Below are positions 54,056 through 63,772 of a stretch of 64,000 nucleotides of DNA, piece by piece. The DNA is taken from the NCBI GenBank assembly GCA_041441465.1, contig JASDSY010000020.1, positions 1-64,000 of the forward strand. The letters run 5' to 3'. The position numbers and the translations under genes are program-made. The DNA is from JASDSY01 sp041441465. Lineage in GTDB: Bacteria > Muiribacteriota > UBA9980. Numbering within the stretch: position 1 is the first letter of the stretch; every line of letters begins with the position of its first letter. The notes below the pieces were generated by a model that saw only the letters and a program-made list of their open reading frames with translations, searched no databases and was not told where the DNA came from.

Positions 54056-55645
54056 CTATTTTTTGCAGCCCTCGCATGATAATTCGAGAGTGTTAGCGAG
54101 GCTCATGTTTAAAAGCTGATAGTTGCCGGTTGTGACGACAATGTCGCCGGCCGAAACTCCTTTTTTTATCTCTATCCGGTCTCCGTAGGCGGCGCCTGTT
54201 TCGACGTTGTTTTTGTCGTAAGACTTGCCGCATTTTACGAATACGACCTTATTGCCGCTGTCGTCTATTACCGCTTCTGCCGGAACCGTTACCGCGTTCG
54301 GTTTTTCGTTTACATATACGAGGCAGTTTATGAATTCTCCAACTTTAAGAGATTCGGCGTCATCCGTAAATTCTGCCTGTGCCTTTATAGTGCGCGAATT
54401 GGTTTCAAGCTGATTCGCGATATAGTTGATGCTGCCGTAAATATATTTCTGGCCGCTTTTAGAATATACCTCGACAGTCTGGCCAGCGCTTATTTTATTG
54501 AAATCATTTTCGTATATATCGATTGCGCCGATCACTTTATCGTAATCGCCCATGGTCATTACCGGGTTAGCGGTATCGACGGGACTTCCGATGGCGAGGT
54601 TTTGCTCGATTATCACTCCGTCTATCGGCGCATAAAGCGAGAATTCGCTCAAATTATGATGCGTGATGCAGCCTTTTTGCGGGTCGCATTCGACGCCGAC
54701 GGCTTTCAAATATCCTGCCGAAGCGATAAGATTAGCGTTTGCTTCCATGAATTCGGCCTGTATGTCGGCTATTTCCTTTTTTATCGAAAGTTTTGAGTCG
54801 GTAGATTTTTCAGCGCGCATTGCCGCTTTTTCAACTGTTTCGAATTTGGATTTTTCGAGCTGATATTCGGCGTTTGCGCTTTTCAATTCGGCTTCGGCAT
54901 TTTCGAGTTCGGCTTTAGGTGTGATACCTGATTCAACCAATTTTTTAAGCCTGTCGACTTTTTTTTGCGCATTTGAGATATTGATCTGTGTTTTTTCGAA
55001 TGACGAGCGCGCGGCGGCAAGTTCATTCTTGGCGTCTTCCTGATTGCGGTTTATAAAATTGCCGTTCGAATCCGTTTTTATTGTATTTTCATATTTAGCG
55101 AGCGATATTTCATATTTATTAAGATTTTTAAGATATTCTGATTTTGCGTTAAATATTTCGACCGATTCGAGTATGGCTAGTTCCTGGCCCTTTTTTACCC
55201 GGTCGCCGATTTTAACCTTGATTTCTTTTACACGGCCGGGCGCAAGCGACAGGACTTTTGCGTAATGATCAGGATGGAATTTAATTACGCCGTTCGCTTT
55301 TATTGTATCGTAAATTGTCTGCGAAATTGCCGGTACTTCTGCAAGCCCTTCGATTTTTATTTCTTTTTCCTCTGTATGGCCGGTTTCGCCGGTTTCTTTA
55401 GTTTTTTCTTCGGTTCCGCATTTTTCGCCCGGTTTATGGTTATGGCCCGACTCTTCATGCTTTTCGCCAGTCTCTTGTCTATGATCAGGCGGCTGGGTTT
55501 TTTTTAACTCCTCGCCTTTTGAGTGTTCATGTTTTTCAACCTCCGCTTCATTGTGTTTATGGCCGTCTTCTGCGGCGGTCAGCGTTTTATAAGAAAACAT
55601 GAATAAAACCGCGGCTGCTAATAATATTATTATTTTATGCTTCAT
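54056..55645 (-). CDS. RND adaptor (membrane fusion protein) with His-rich N-terminus
   Basis: The 529-residue periplasmic adaptor links the RND pump to the outer-membrane channel. It has a signal peptide, then a His/Glu-rich segment (about 25-100, with GHKHNE, EKHEHSKGE and SGHNHKPGEKC) that could bind divalent metal ions, the lipoyl/barrel-sandwich halves (KVLSLAPGRVKEIKVKIGDRVKKGQEL; LSEFSLYAPIDGVIIEQNL), a long coiled coil between them (about 180-290), and a C-terminal CEGC motif. AAAGGAG precedes the ATG. His-rich adaptors are common in cobalt/zinc/cadmium or copper systems. Confidence 0.87.
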   Translation of the reverse strand: MKHKIIILLAAAVLFMFSYKTLTAAEDGHKHNEAEVEKHEHSKGEELKKTQPPDHRQETGEKHEESGHNHKPGEKCGTEEKTKETGETGHTEEKEIKIEGLAEVPAISQTIYDTIKANGVIKFHPDHYAKVLSLAPGRVKEIKVKIGDRVKKGQELAILESVEIFNAKSEYLKNLNKYEISLAKYENTIKTDSNGNFINRNQEDAKNELAAARSSFEKTQINISNAQKKVDRLKKLVESGITPKAELENAEAELKSANAEYQLEKSKFETVEKAAMRAEKSTDSKLSIKKEIADIQAEFMEANANLIASAGYLKAVGVECDPQKGCITHHNLSEFSLYAPIDGVIIEQNLAIGSPVDTANPVMTMGDYDKVIGAIDIYENDFNKISAGQTVEVYSKSGQKYIYGSINYIANQLETNSRTIKAQAEFTDDAESLKVGEFINCLVYVNEKPNAVTVPAEAVIDDSGNKVVFVKCGKSYDKNNVETGAAYGDRIEIKKGVSAGDIVVTTGNYQLLNMSLANTLELSCEGCKK

Positions 55646-55910
55646 TTTTTTCTCCTTTAAAATACATTCGATAATTAGAATATATTGATTTTAGAATTAT
55701 AGTTAAGGTTAACGATAATATAGTTTTTTGAATGTTTTGCTGTTGATAATTAATTATTAATCCGAAAAAACGAGTCTTGGTATTTATTAAATTATAGTCC
55801 GGCTTTTTATTTCGTAATGAATTAAATTAGGACCGCCGGATATTTATAAAAACCGAAACATAAGAATTTGCATTTAACTGAAGACTGTTTTTAGTGTGAT
55901 ATCACGAGTT

Positions 55911-57275
55911 CTATAACACCTTGAATTCGTAAATGTTATTTAAAAAGTCATTTTCCGAACATTTGAATCCTTCAGCGCGTCTTAGCTCTAAAAGCGCGAC
56001 ATAATAATCAAAAAGCGAGTTTATAAATGTCTCGTAAATTTCGAAGTAATTTTTTTTGGCGGCCTGATATTCAGTGAAACTTATAACTCCCTCGATATAA
56101 GCGGTTTGAGACATTTTGAAAACTTCGGCAGCTTCAGGAATTAACGTATCGGCGAACTTTATCGCTTTTTCCCTTAAAATATTGTGGGCCGTGACTTTTT
56201 CTATTATTTCGATATTTATTTTATTTTTTATATATTGAAGGTAGATATTTTGATCTTTCAGAAGGAGCGGATTGAATCCTGATTTTAAAAGCATGGCTTG
56301 TTTGGAAAGTTCGCTCTTTTGATAATCGTAAATAGGAATCGACAGGCCGAGTTTGAATCCGCGTTCAATTTCAGAAAGGTCGTTTACACTTCTAAAAAAG
56401 CCGATCTTAAGTTCCGGAGACTGCGACCTGCTTTCAATTTTTGAAACAGTTTGATATAATTCGATTTCATATTGCGCCGCTTTATAATCGGAACGCCTTT
56501 TGAGCGCCGTTTGAAAAGCGTAATCCGTGTTTTCGGGCTTAAGAAGGATGTTTGATACAAGAAGTCTTATTTCTTGCGTGATTTCAAGTAAATCTGTTTT
56601 TGACTTCATTCCGTCTATGATATTTTTAAAGGTTTCTCCCGAATTATTGAGGAGAAGAGCGTATTCCATTTCGGCATTTTTCTGGTTTGCCGATGCGTTG
56701 ACAGCTTGCAGTTCGTTATCGATTTTTATTTGCTTGAGGTCCATTTTTGACGCCAGCGATACTTCATATCTTTTGGCTACTGCGTCCATCGACGATTTGG
56801 CGATTTTTAAGTTTTCTATTAAATTTTTTTGCGAATAAAGCGTTTTAACGTATTTTAAAATATTCGAATTTATTTCGTAATATTTGGCTTCGCAGGCGTA
56901 TTCTGCTTCCAATTTTTTAATCAGCTTTTCCATTTCGGCTTTCTTATTTATTAAGCCCTGTGCGCCGCCTAATTTTATCGTTTTAGATATTTCGGCGTCC
57001 TTTAACTGATATCTTTTTCCTTCGATATTGCCCGTAAGGCCTTCGCCTTCAAGATCGAGCGTTATCGGCGAGGTTTTGGATTCGGCTTCAATGCTTTTTA
57101 CAGCGCTTTCCGTTTCATTCAATATGTATGATGTTTCAGCGTTAGTGCTCTTAATTTCGTTTATTATTTTATTGAGTGTTTCCGGATTATTTTCGGCGGC
57201 TGCGCTGTTAATTCCTGAAATTAAAAATGCGGCCAGAAAAAATAACGCGATTTTTAGGTTAAATTTTGAATTCAT
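55911..57275 (-). CDS. TolC/CzcC-like outer-membrane efflux protein
   Basis: The 454-residue protein has a signal peptide (LKIALFFLAAFLISGINSAAAEN) and two similar halves rich in long helices and beta-hairpins, the outer-membrane factor layout that forms a trimeric channel for RND pumps. Family-like segments are AVAKRYEVSLASKMDLKQIKI and TAYIEGVISFTEYQAAKKNYFE. It precedes the adaptor and pump genes on the same strand, making a complete tripartite system, but a 265-base gap follows it. Confidence 0.85.
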   Translation of the reverse strand: MNSKFNLKIALFFLAAFLISGINSAAAENNPETLNKIINEIKSTNAETSYILNETESAVKSIEAESKTSPITLDLEGEGLTGNIEGKRYQLKDAEISKTIKLGGAQGLINKKAEMEKLIKKLEAEYACEAKYYEINSNILKYVKTLYSQKNLIENLKIAKSSMDAVAKRYEVSLASKMDLKQIKIDNELQAVNASANQKNAEMEYALLLNNSGETFKNIIDGMKSKTDLLEITQEIRLLVSNILLKPENTDYAFQTALKRRSDYKAAQYEIELYQTVSKIESRSQSPELKIGFFRSVNDLSEIERGFKLGLSIPIYDYQKSELSKQAMLLKSGFNPLLLKDQNIYLQYIKNKINIEIIEKVTAHNILREKAIKFADTLIPEAAEVFKMSQTAYIEGVISFTEYQAAKKNYFEIYETFINSLFDYYVALLELRRAEGFKCSENDFLNNIYEFKVL

Positions 57276-57782
57276 TAAAAATTCCCTGCCTTTATTATAT
57301 TTTAATATTGCTTAATTTTATTGTAAAAATCCGTTTAAATTTATACCTGATAATGTGATATCCGCTGCGTTAAAATGCATGTATTCGGAGTATTGAATAA
57401 AGCTCGTGGACGCAGTGTTGATGAAGGGTTAATGTTGTATTTAATTTATAGTCAGCACCGAATAAAAGAAAGTCGAGTTTTTTTATGAATGCTCGAGTTC
57501 ATATAATATATTTTTGCCGGATTATAAAAAGATTTATAATGATTTTGTATTTTTTTCAGGCCGGCTTATTTATCGAGATTTTATTTTTACTAATACGCGT
57601 TGATTAAAAGCAAAATTGTTTATTAAATTGAAGTTAATCTGCGTTTGTTCTATTATACAAATGCTGATTCCAAAAAAGACCGGTTGGGCGGGTGCTGAAA
57701 AATTAAATACCGGCAAATATTTATTAAAATCGTTTTTGTAAGCATTATTTTTTATTCGAAAAAATACGGCCTGTAATAAGTA
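57276..57782. other. non-coding gap in the efflux cluster
   Basis: No gene is visible between the Cys/His-rich small gene and the TolC-like gene. A minus-strand TATAAT (complement of 57296-57301) lies just upstream of the TolC-like start but lacks a good -35. Otherwise I see only AT-rich sequence. Confidence 0.4.
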
Positions 57783-58175
57783 TTATGAAATGATTGAATT
57801 TGGCGGGTGAAAAAGCGGGTCGAAAAAGAACGCCGCAAATGCGTTAATGTATGTCTCGTGGAAAAATCCATAAAAATAAAGTAGATAAGGCTGCGCCAAT
57901 CCGGAGTTAAAAAAGACTTTGCCGCAGAATTCGCAGGCGGCCGAGCACGAATGACAATCGTTGCTTTCGTGGCTGTGGGACGGTTTGTCACTGCCGTTAT
58001 TTTCGGCTTGATGTGCCGTGTTTGGAAAATGATTATCTTGTCGATGACTGTCTGAATCGATGTTTTTTTGAAACGTGAAAATATTTTCGTCGCATGTATA
58101 GTGATGGACGAAAGTGATTTCGAACGCAAGAGACAAAACTATTAAAAGTATTATTGAAACAGTTTTAAAATTCAT
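57783..58175 (-). CDS. exported Cys/His-rich small protein
   Basis: I do not recognise a family. The 130-residue protein has an N-terminal signal/anchor (SIILLIVLSLAFEITFVHHY), then a His-rich segment (HRQDNHFPNTAHQAENN, SHSHESNDCH) and a Cys cluster (CHSCSAACEFC), and an aromatic C-terminus (FFFDPLFHPPN). It precedes the RND efflux set on the same strand, so metal sensing, binding or delivery in the periplasm is a reasonable guess. The gene lies about 100 bases downstream of alaS, with a hairpin between. Confidence 0.6.
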   Translation of the reverse strand: MNFKTVSIILLIVLSLAFEITFVHHYTCDENIFTFQKNIDSDSHRQDNHFPNTAHQAENNGSDKPSHSHESNDCHSCSAACEFCGKVFFNSGLAQPYLLYFYGFFHETYINAFAAFFFDPLFHPPNSIIS

Positions 58176-58200
58176 TTAAAATTCTTTTTTTATATTATAA

Positions 58201-58254
58201 CCGCGAAGCGTCAAAATAGTTCTCTATTTTTTGAAATATTTCAATGCTTCGCGG
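58201..58254. other. intergenic dyad between alaS and the small Cys/His gene
   Basis: CCGCGAAGC (58201-58209) pairs with GCTTCGCGG (58246-58254), and TTGAAATATTTCAA lies in the loop. No T-run follows on the alaS strand, so it could be an operator or a leader hairpin rather than a terminator. Confidence 0.4.
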
Positions 58255-58276
58255 CTATGTTTCATATAAACTCGGT

Positions 58277-60925
58277 TTATTTTTTGTTTAATAAATTTAC
58301 AAGCACGGTTTCCGCTTTCTGGAGAGCGCCTGGCACCGCTTCTGGATTTTTGCCGCCTGCCATCGCCATATTCGGCTTGCCGCCGCCGCCGCCGCCGCAA
58401 AGTTTAGCGATTTCGCCTATGAGTTTACCGATGTGCACGCCGGCTTTTACGGCGTCTTCGGAGGCTTTCCCGGCGAATACAATCTTTTCGTCAAGTTTTG
58501 ACGAAAGCATTACTACGCCGGATTTCAGCCTTTCGACAAGTATGTCGCACGCGCCGCGAAGGTCTTCGTCGCTCAAGCCGTCGAGACTGGAAACTATTAT
58601 TTTGAATTCTCCAGCGGTTACGGCATTTTCGACGAGCGATTTAGCCTTTATTCCGGCAAGCTGGCGCTTCAATACGCTGTTTTCTTTTTCATAGTTTTTC
58701 AGGCTGCCGACTGTTTTGCTGACCGCTTCCTCGACTTCGTTTACCGGGCATTTTAAAGACGCGGCAAGACATTTCACCGAGTTTTCCATTTTATTCAAGT
58801 ATAACATCGCGTCTTCGCCGACAAAAGCTTCTATTCTTCTAACGCCGGCCGCGAGCGCCGATTCGGAAAGAATTTTGCATAAGCCTATCTGGCCTGTATT
58901 GGTAACGTGAGTGCCGCCGCAGAGTTCCTTTGAATAGCCCGGTACCGCTACCATTCTTACTTTATCGCCGTATTTTTCGTCGAATAACGCCATCGCGCCG
59001 TCAGCCTGAGCTTCCTCGACGGTCGTTATAGTTGTGTTTACCTGAACGCATTCGCGGATTATCTGATTGACTTTTCTTTCCACTTCTACTAACACTTCGG
59101 GGTCTATTCCTTCGTAATGCGTGAAGTCGAAACGCAGATGCCCCGGTTCAACTTTAGAACCCGCCTGTTTAACATGTTTGCCGACGGCATTTCTCAGTTC
59201 GGCGTGTAAAAGATGGGTCGCTGTATGTGCCGCTCGGACTTTTGAACGCTCGTTCATATTGACCCTGGCGTTAACTTTGTCGCTTATTTTTATTGTGCCG
59301 CCGCTTACTTTGCAGGTGTGAGCTATAAGGTTCGCGTGCGGCTTATGGGTATTAAATACTTCTATCTGGCAGTTGTCGTTTGTTATGTCGCCGGTATCGC
59401 CGACTTGGCCGCCCGATTCGGCGTAAAACGGGGTTGTATCGAGTATTATTTCGCATTCGTCGCCGGTATCGGCGGATTGCGCTTTTCGCCCGTTAACGCT
59501 TATGAATACTATTTGTGATTCGTTTTCGAGTGTATCGTAGCCTACAAAATTTGATTTGATGTGCCTGTCGTGGAGCTCGTCATAGAGCGATTCCGTGTTA
59601 AATTCTTTGGCGGCCGCAACCTGCGATGATTTGGAGCGTGCGCGTTCGCGCTGGTTTTCCATTGCCGTCTTGAATTCTTCCATGTTGACTTCAAACCCTT
59701 TTTCACGGGCTATTTCAAGGGTAAGTTCGACGGGGAAACCGTAAGTGTCGAAAAGCATAAACGCTTCTGTGCCGGAAAGCTCTTTCTTAACGCCGCTTTT
59801 TTGCTGTATCATTTCGTCGAGGATTCTGCAGCCTGTATCTAATGTCTGGTTAAACTTTTCCTCTTCGGCTTTTACCATCTTGCTAAGCGATTCGCGCTGG
59901 CGCATAAGTTCCGGATAGCCGCCCTGTAATATCGATATTACTACCGGCACAAGCTTATACATGAACGTGCCTTTGATCCCGAGCAATTTTCCGTGGCGGA
60001 TAGCGCGTCTTAAAAGTCTTCTTATGACATAACCGCGTCCCTCGTTGGACGGGAATATGCCGTCACTCATCGCCATAGTTACTGCGCGGATGTGGTCGGC
60101 TATTATATTGAAGGAGACGTCTTTGTCGTTGTAATAGCCGTAATCGACATCGCAAAGGTCTTCGACATAGGTGATTATAGGTCTTATGAGGTCGGTTTCG
60201 AAATTCGTTTTGACGCCCTGCATAATCGAGGCAAGTCTTTCAAGTCCCATGCCGGTATCTATATTTTTGCGCGGCAGCTCTTTGAGCGTGCCGTCTGCCT
60301 GTCTGTCATACTGTGTAAATACAAGGTTCCAGAACTCTATGTAACGGTCGCAGTCGCAGCCTACGAAGCATTCGGGACTTTTGCAGCCAAACGAGGGACC
60401 GAGATCGATATACATTTCGGAACAAGGGCCGCACGGGCCGGTTTCGCCCATTTTCCAGAAATTGTCCTTTTCGCCGAGGCGTACGAGATGGCTGGCGTCA
60501 ACTCCCATTTCTTTGTTCCAGATTTCAAATGTTTCGTCGTCTTTTTCATAAACTGACACATATAAACGTTTTTTATCTATTTTTAAGACTTCGGTGACAA
60601 ATTCCCAGGCAAAATTTATGGCTTCGCGTTTGAAATAATCTCCGAATGAAAAATTTCCGAGCATTTCAAAAAATGTCTGGTGGCGTGCCGTTTTTCCAAC
60701 GCGGTCTAGATCGGTTTCGCGCAGGCATTTCTGGCATGAAGCAGCTCTTCTGTTGGTATCGTCGAGGCCTTTTCCGAAAAATTGATCTTTAAATGGCACC
60801 ATGCCCGCTGAAGTGAAAAGAAGCGTAGCGTCGCCGTGCGGAATTAAAGAAGCCGATGGTTTTACTAAATGGCTTTTTTTCTTGAAAAAATTGAGAAATT
60901 CCCTTCTTATGGTATCACCGTTCAT
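58277..60925 (-). CDS. alaS: alanyl-tRNA synthetase
   Basis: The 882-residue class II synthetase charges tRNA-Ala. The start MNGDTIRREFLNFFKKKSHLV, the class II core (SLIPHGDATLLFTSAGMVPFKDQF), the editing domain zinc site (HTATHLLHAEL and ELCGGTHVTNTGQIG) and the C-terminal C-Ala Gly-rich domain (LCGGGGGGKPNMAMAGG) are all present, at full length. The promoter is on the minus strand: TTGACA (complement of 61027-61032), spacer 17, TAAAAT (complement of 61004-61009). No T-box-like leader is seen. Confidence 0.97.
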   Translation of the reverse strand: MNGDTIRREFLNFFKKKSHLVKPSASLIPHGDATLLFTSAGMVPFKDQFFGKGLDDTNRRAASCQKCLRETDLDRVGKTARHQTFFEMLGNFSFGDYFKREAINFAWEFVTEVLKIDKKRLYVSVYEKDDETFEIWNKEMGVDASHLVRLGEKDNFWKMGETGPCGPCSEMYIDLGPSFGCKSPECFVGCDCDRYIEFWNLVFTQYDRQADGTLKELPRKNIDTGMGLERLASIMQGVKTNFETDLIRPIITYVEDLCDVDYGYYNDKDVSFNIIADHIRAVTMAMSDGIFPSNEGRGYVIRRLLRRAIRHGKLLGIKGTFMYKLVPVVISILQGGYPELMRQRESLSKMVKAEEEKFNQTLDTGCRILDEMIQQKSGVKKELSGTEAFMLFDTYGFPVELTLEIAREKGFEVNMEEFKTAMENQRERARSKSSQVAAAKEFNTESLYDELHDRHIKSNFVGYDTLENESQIVFISVNGRKAQSADTGDECEIILDTTPFYAESGGQVGDTGDITNDNCQIEVFNTHKPHANLIAHTCKVSGGTIKISDKVNARVNMNERSKVRAAHTATHLLHAELRNAVGKHVKQAGSKVEPGHLRFDFTHYEGIDPEVLVEVERKVNQIIRECVQVNTTITTVEEAQADGAMALFDEKYGDKVRMVAVPGYSKELCGGTHVTNTGQIGLCKILSESALAAGVRRIEAFVGEDAMLYLNKMENSVKCLAASLKCPVNEVEEAVSKTVGSLKNYEKENSVLKRQLAGIKAKSLVENAVTAGEFKIIVSSLDGLSDEDLRGACDILVERLKSGVVMLSSKLDEKIVFAGKASEDAVKAGVHIGKLIGEIAKLCGGGGGGKPNMAMAGGKNPEAVPGALQKAETVLVNLLNKK

Positions 60926-61003
60926 TTTTTAATTATCTCCTTTGAAAATAAAAAAATTATTTATTTTAAAAATTAAATTTGCAAATTGCCTAAATTTGGT
61001 AAT

Positions 61004-61032
61004 ATTTTAGCAGATTCTAATTTGATTGTCAA
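61004..61032 (-). promoter_or_regulatory. promoter of alaS
   Basis: On the minus strand, TTGACA (complement of 61027-61032), a 17-base spacer and TAAAAT (complement of 61004-61009). The leader is about 75 bases. Confidence 0.75.
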
Positions 61033-61314
61033 TTATGTGTAATAAAAATATGAGGTGAAATGCCGTTTGCTTAAAAAATTATTTATGCGATATTTTTAAT
61101 AACATCGGGGGATGAATTTATGTATTATTTAAGAGTAAATTCTATACATGTATGAATACATTGAAAACTCAAAAAGATTAAATTAAAAACACAATTACGC
61201 TTATCCCGGATACTATTAACAGCTCAGAAAATAATTGCAAAGTTTGAATTTAATATTTAGGTTCAAAAAATTCTGCAACTATCTGGAAATAAATTTTATT
61301 TTCGATACGGCCGG

Positions 61315-61343
61315 TTGTAAATAAAAAGAGATGATGATATAAT
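61315..61343 (+). promoter_or_regulatory. promoter of the lipase-like gene
   Basis: TTGTAA (61315-61320), a 17-base spacer and TATAAT (61338-61343). The region 61033-61310 between the divergent promoters is AT-rich and I see nothing else in it. Confidence 0.5.
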
Positions 61344-61471
61344 TAAGAATGGTTTTTATTGTGCTTTTTTGTTTATAATGTGATAAAAGGCCTTTTAGTA
61401 TTTTATAATCGGTCAGTTGAGAGTAAAAAAATCTTTGAATGCTGCTGATTATTTTTCCGGCGAGTGAAAAA

Positions 61472-62125
61472 ATGAATGAATGTGTTGTTTTTATTCATGG
61501 CCTTGGCCGCAGAAAGCAGGCTATGGCTAAAATTGAGAGGTATTTTGCCTCTAATGGTTATGAAACTATAAACTTCGGCTATTCTTCGTTAAGCCTTGAT
61601 ATTAAAGAAATTTGCGCCGGCTATTTATCCCCTTTGATACTGGATTTAATTAAAAAGTATGTTAAAATTCATTTCGTGACGCATTCGCTTGGCGGAATTA
61701 TATTAAGGGTTCTTTTAAATGAAAATAAGTTCGGCCCGGCGGTTGGCAGGGCGGTTATGCTTGCTCCGCCGAATAATGGCAGCGATCTCGCCCGCTATTT
61801 AAGCAGATTTAAATTACTTAATTACGTGATAGGACCAAATTTAAAATTATTATCGACCGGCGAAAATAATATTACCGCTAAACTGCCGCTGCCTGATTTT
61901 GAATTTGGCGTTATAACCGGCTCAAAATCGGTTAATCCGATTTTTTCAATGATAATCGGCAGGGCATCGGACGGGAAAGTGGCGGTCGATGAGGCGAAAT
62001 TGTCTAATATGAAAGATTTTAAAATTGTGAAACGCAGCCATACATTTATAATGAATGCGCCAGAGGTCATGGAAATGTCTTTAAATTTCATAAAATATGG
62101 CTATTTTGAAAAATTTCAGCCATAG
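61472..62125 (+). CDS. alpha/beta-hydrolase, lipase-like
   Basis: This 217-residue protein has an alpha/beta-hydrolase fold resembling small triacylglycerol lipases/esterases: FIHGLG oxyanion strand, nucleophile Ser in the elbow THSLGG (about residue 75), MLAPPNNGSDLA after it, and a C-terminal His in SHTFIMN. No signal peptide, so it is probably cytoplasmic. ATG 61439 would add 11 residues; I prefer 61472, next to the first strand. Confidence 0.8.
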   Translation: MNECVVFIHGLGRRKQAMAKIERYFASNGYETINFGYSSLSLDIKEICAGYLSPLILDLIKKYVKIHFVTHSLGGIILRVLLNENKFGPAVGRAVMLAPPNNGSDLARYLSRFKLLNYVIGPNLKLLSTGENNITAKLPLPDFEFGVITGSKSVNPIFSMIIGRASDGKVAVDEAKLSNMKDFKIVKRSHTFIMNAPEVMEMSLNFIKYGYFEKFQP

Positions 62126-62178
62126 ATCAGGCTGATAATTCTTAATTTTATTGTCAAAATCAGTAATATTGTAATATG

Positions 62179-62215
62179 TTGATTTCTCTAAAGTTAATGA
62201 TTTTAGAGAAATCAA
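62179..62215 (+). other. hairpin downstream of the lipase-like gene
   Basis: TTGATTTCTCTAAA (62179-62192) pairs with TTTAGAGAAATCAA (62202-62215) around a 9-base loop. No T-run follows on the plus strand, so termination is uncertain. Confidence 0.45.
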
Positions 62216-62288
62216 GAAAAGTTTCATTTTATAAATTTATAAAAGTGTCGATAAAGAAATTCCAAAAGTATTTTTTGTGAGGTGTCGT

Positions 62289-62483
62289 ATGGCAAAAAAG
62301 CAAAAAGCCATAATTGTAAATACGGGTTGGGCCGATGGCAAACTTATAGATAATATAGATTCATTAAATAAATATTTAAATGACGGATGGGCTATCGTGA
62401 GTAATTCACCGATGGGCTCGGGCGATACGACCTGGGCATACTCATTGGTTATAGTCGAAAAACGCGAAGGTAATAATGCTTAA
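62289..62483 (+). CDS. small DUF4177-like protein
   Basis: A 64-residue cytoplasmic protein whose segment LNKYLNDGWAIVSNSPMGSG...YSLVIVEKRE resembles the short DUF4177-type proteins (LN..L..GWELV...). Function unknown. GAGGTG at 62279-62284 sets ATG 62289; a start 12 bases upstream lacks a ribosome binding site. It lies about 300 bases before rpsL. Confidence 0.6.
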   Translation: MAKKQKAIIVNTGWADGKLIDNIDSLNKYLNDGWAIVSNSPMGSGDTTWAYSLVIVEKREGNNA

Positions 62484-62800
62484 AAAATAAACAATTAATA
62501 AAAAATAAAAATTTGTAATAAAAAATTATTAAAAAAAATAAAAAATTTAAGAAATATTTTTATTTTTTAAATGATTTTTCTTGACAGAAGTACAAAATTT
62601 TATTATAATTGTCTGAAACTTTAGCAGTAATTGCTATTTTTTATATTGGTAATGTGCGTAAAAATTTGCATTATCATGCGCAGATGGTGCATTTTTATTT
62701 AATTTTGGCAGAATATTTGTCCGGTAAAAAAGAGCAACAATTAACAAATCAAAACATTAAAATTAAAAAAATTTTATGGCTAAACGAGGAGGATTGATTA
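62484..62800 (+). promoter_or_regulatory. str operon promoter and leader
   Basis: A perfect consensus promoter, TTGACA (62581-62586), spacer 17, TATAAT (62604-62609), lies about 190 bases upstream of rpsL. The upstream 100 bases are a near-pure A/T tract, like an UP element. The leader shows no convincing gene or strong hairpin. Confidence 0.85.
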
Positions 62801-63175
62801 ATGCCTACTATTAACCAGTTAGTAAGGATGGGACGCGAAAAAATCACTAACAAAACAAAATGTCCCGCAATGAATTCATGCCCGCAGAAAAGAGGCGTTT
62901 GCACAAGAGTTTGGACAATCACACCTAAGAAACCTAACTCAGCTTTGCGTAAAGTAGCTAGGGTTAGATTGACGACAGGAATTGAAGTTACCGCTTATAT
63001 TCCGGGTGTAGGACACAACTTACAGGAACACTCAATCGTATTGATACGCGGCGGCCGTGTAAAGGACTTACCAGGTATCCGTTATCACATCATCCGTGGC
63101 GTTCTTGATACAGCAGGCGTTGAGGGCAGAAAACAGGGTCGTTCGAAATACGGCGCTAAAACACCTAAAAAATAA
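62801..63175 (+). CDS. rpsL: 30S ribosomal protein S12
   Basis: S12 sits at the decoding centre of the small subunit. The 124 residues match the family from MPTINQLVRMGREK to GRSKYGAKTPKK. TPKKPNSALRK carries the Lys whose change gives streptomycin resistance in other bacteria, unmodified here, and KDLPGIRYH carries the conserved Pro and Arg loop. GAGGAGG precedes the ATG; rpsG follows 32 bases later. Confidence 0.98.
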   Translation: MPTINQLVRMGREKITNKTKCPAMNSCPQKRGVCTRVWTITPKKPNSALRKVARVRLTTGIEVTAYIPGVGHNLQEHSIVLIRGGRVKDLPGIRYHIIRGVLDTAGVEGRKQGRSKYGAKTPKK

Positions 63176-63207
63176 GCTTTTATAATTTGCAATAACGGAG
63201 GAAAGCA

Positions 63208-63681
63208 ATGGGAAGAAGAAAAGAAATCGTTAAAAAACAAGTTCCGGGCGATCCGGTGTATAACGATAGCACGGTTGAAAAATTTGCCAATTGTGTTATG
63301 AAAAGCGGCAAAAAATCAGTAGCGCACAAGATTGTTTACGGCGCTCTTGAAATACTTAAAACAAAAATAAAAGATAAAGAACCGCTTGACGTATTTAAAC
63401 AGGCAATACAGAACGTAATGCCTTTATTGGAAGTTAAATCAAGACGTGTCGGCGGCGCTACATATCAGGTGCCTCTTGAAATCAGAAAAGACCGCAGCAC
63501 AGCTTTGGCTTTCAGATGGATATTAAATTATTCAAGAGAAAGGGCCGGCCATTCGATGCAGGAAAAGCTTGCTAACGAGCTTAGCGATGCATTCAATAAT
63601 CAGGGCGCTTCAATAAAGAAACGCGAAGATACACACAAAATGGCTGAAGCTAACAAAGCGTTCTCACACTATAAGTGGTAA
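63208..63681 (+). CDS. rpsG: 30S ribosomal protein S7
   Basis: S7 binds 16S rRNA at the 3' major domain and lines the E site. The 157-residue length is typical, with GRRKEIVKKQVPGDPVYN, KSGKKSVAHKIVYGALEIL and VGGATYQVPLEI. GGAGG precedes the ATG. It is the second gene of the str operon. Confidence 0.98.
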   Translation: MGRRKEIVKKQVPGDPVYNDSTVEKFANCVMKSGKKSVAHKIVYGALEILKTKIKDKEPLDVFKQAIQNVMPLLEVKSRRVGGATYQVPLEIRKDRSTALAFRWILNYSRERAGHSMQEKLANELSDAFNNQGASIKKREDTHKMAEANKAFSHYKW

Positions 63682-63772
63682 TATTTATTCGTGGTATTTC
63701 AGAAATATTTTCAGAAATGTTTCGTATGTACTACCGAAAATCATTTTAGCGAGGTTAAGGTTTATTTAATTT

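Noticed and set aside
60926..61003. T-box leader upstream of alaS
   Set aside because: The leader is about 75 bases, without the T-box consensus or an antiterminator-like hairpin.
62609..62797. 62-codon open frame in the str operon leader
   Set aside because: Its TTG start lies at the end of the -10 element TATAAT (62604-62609), so it would not be transcribed with a usable leader, and it has no ribosome binding site.
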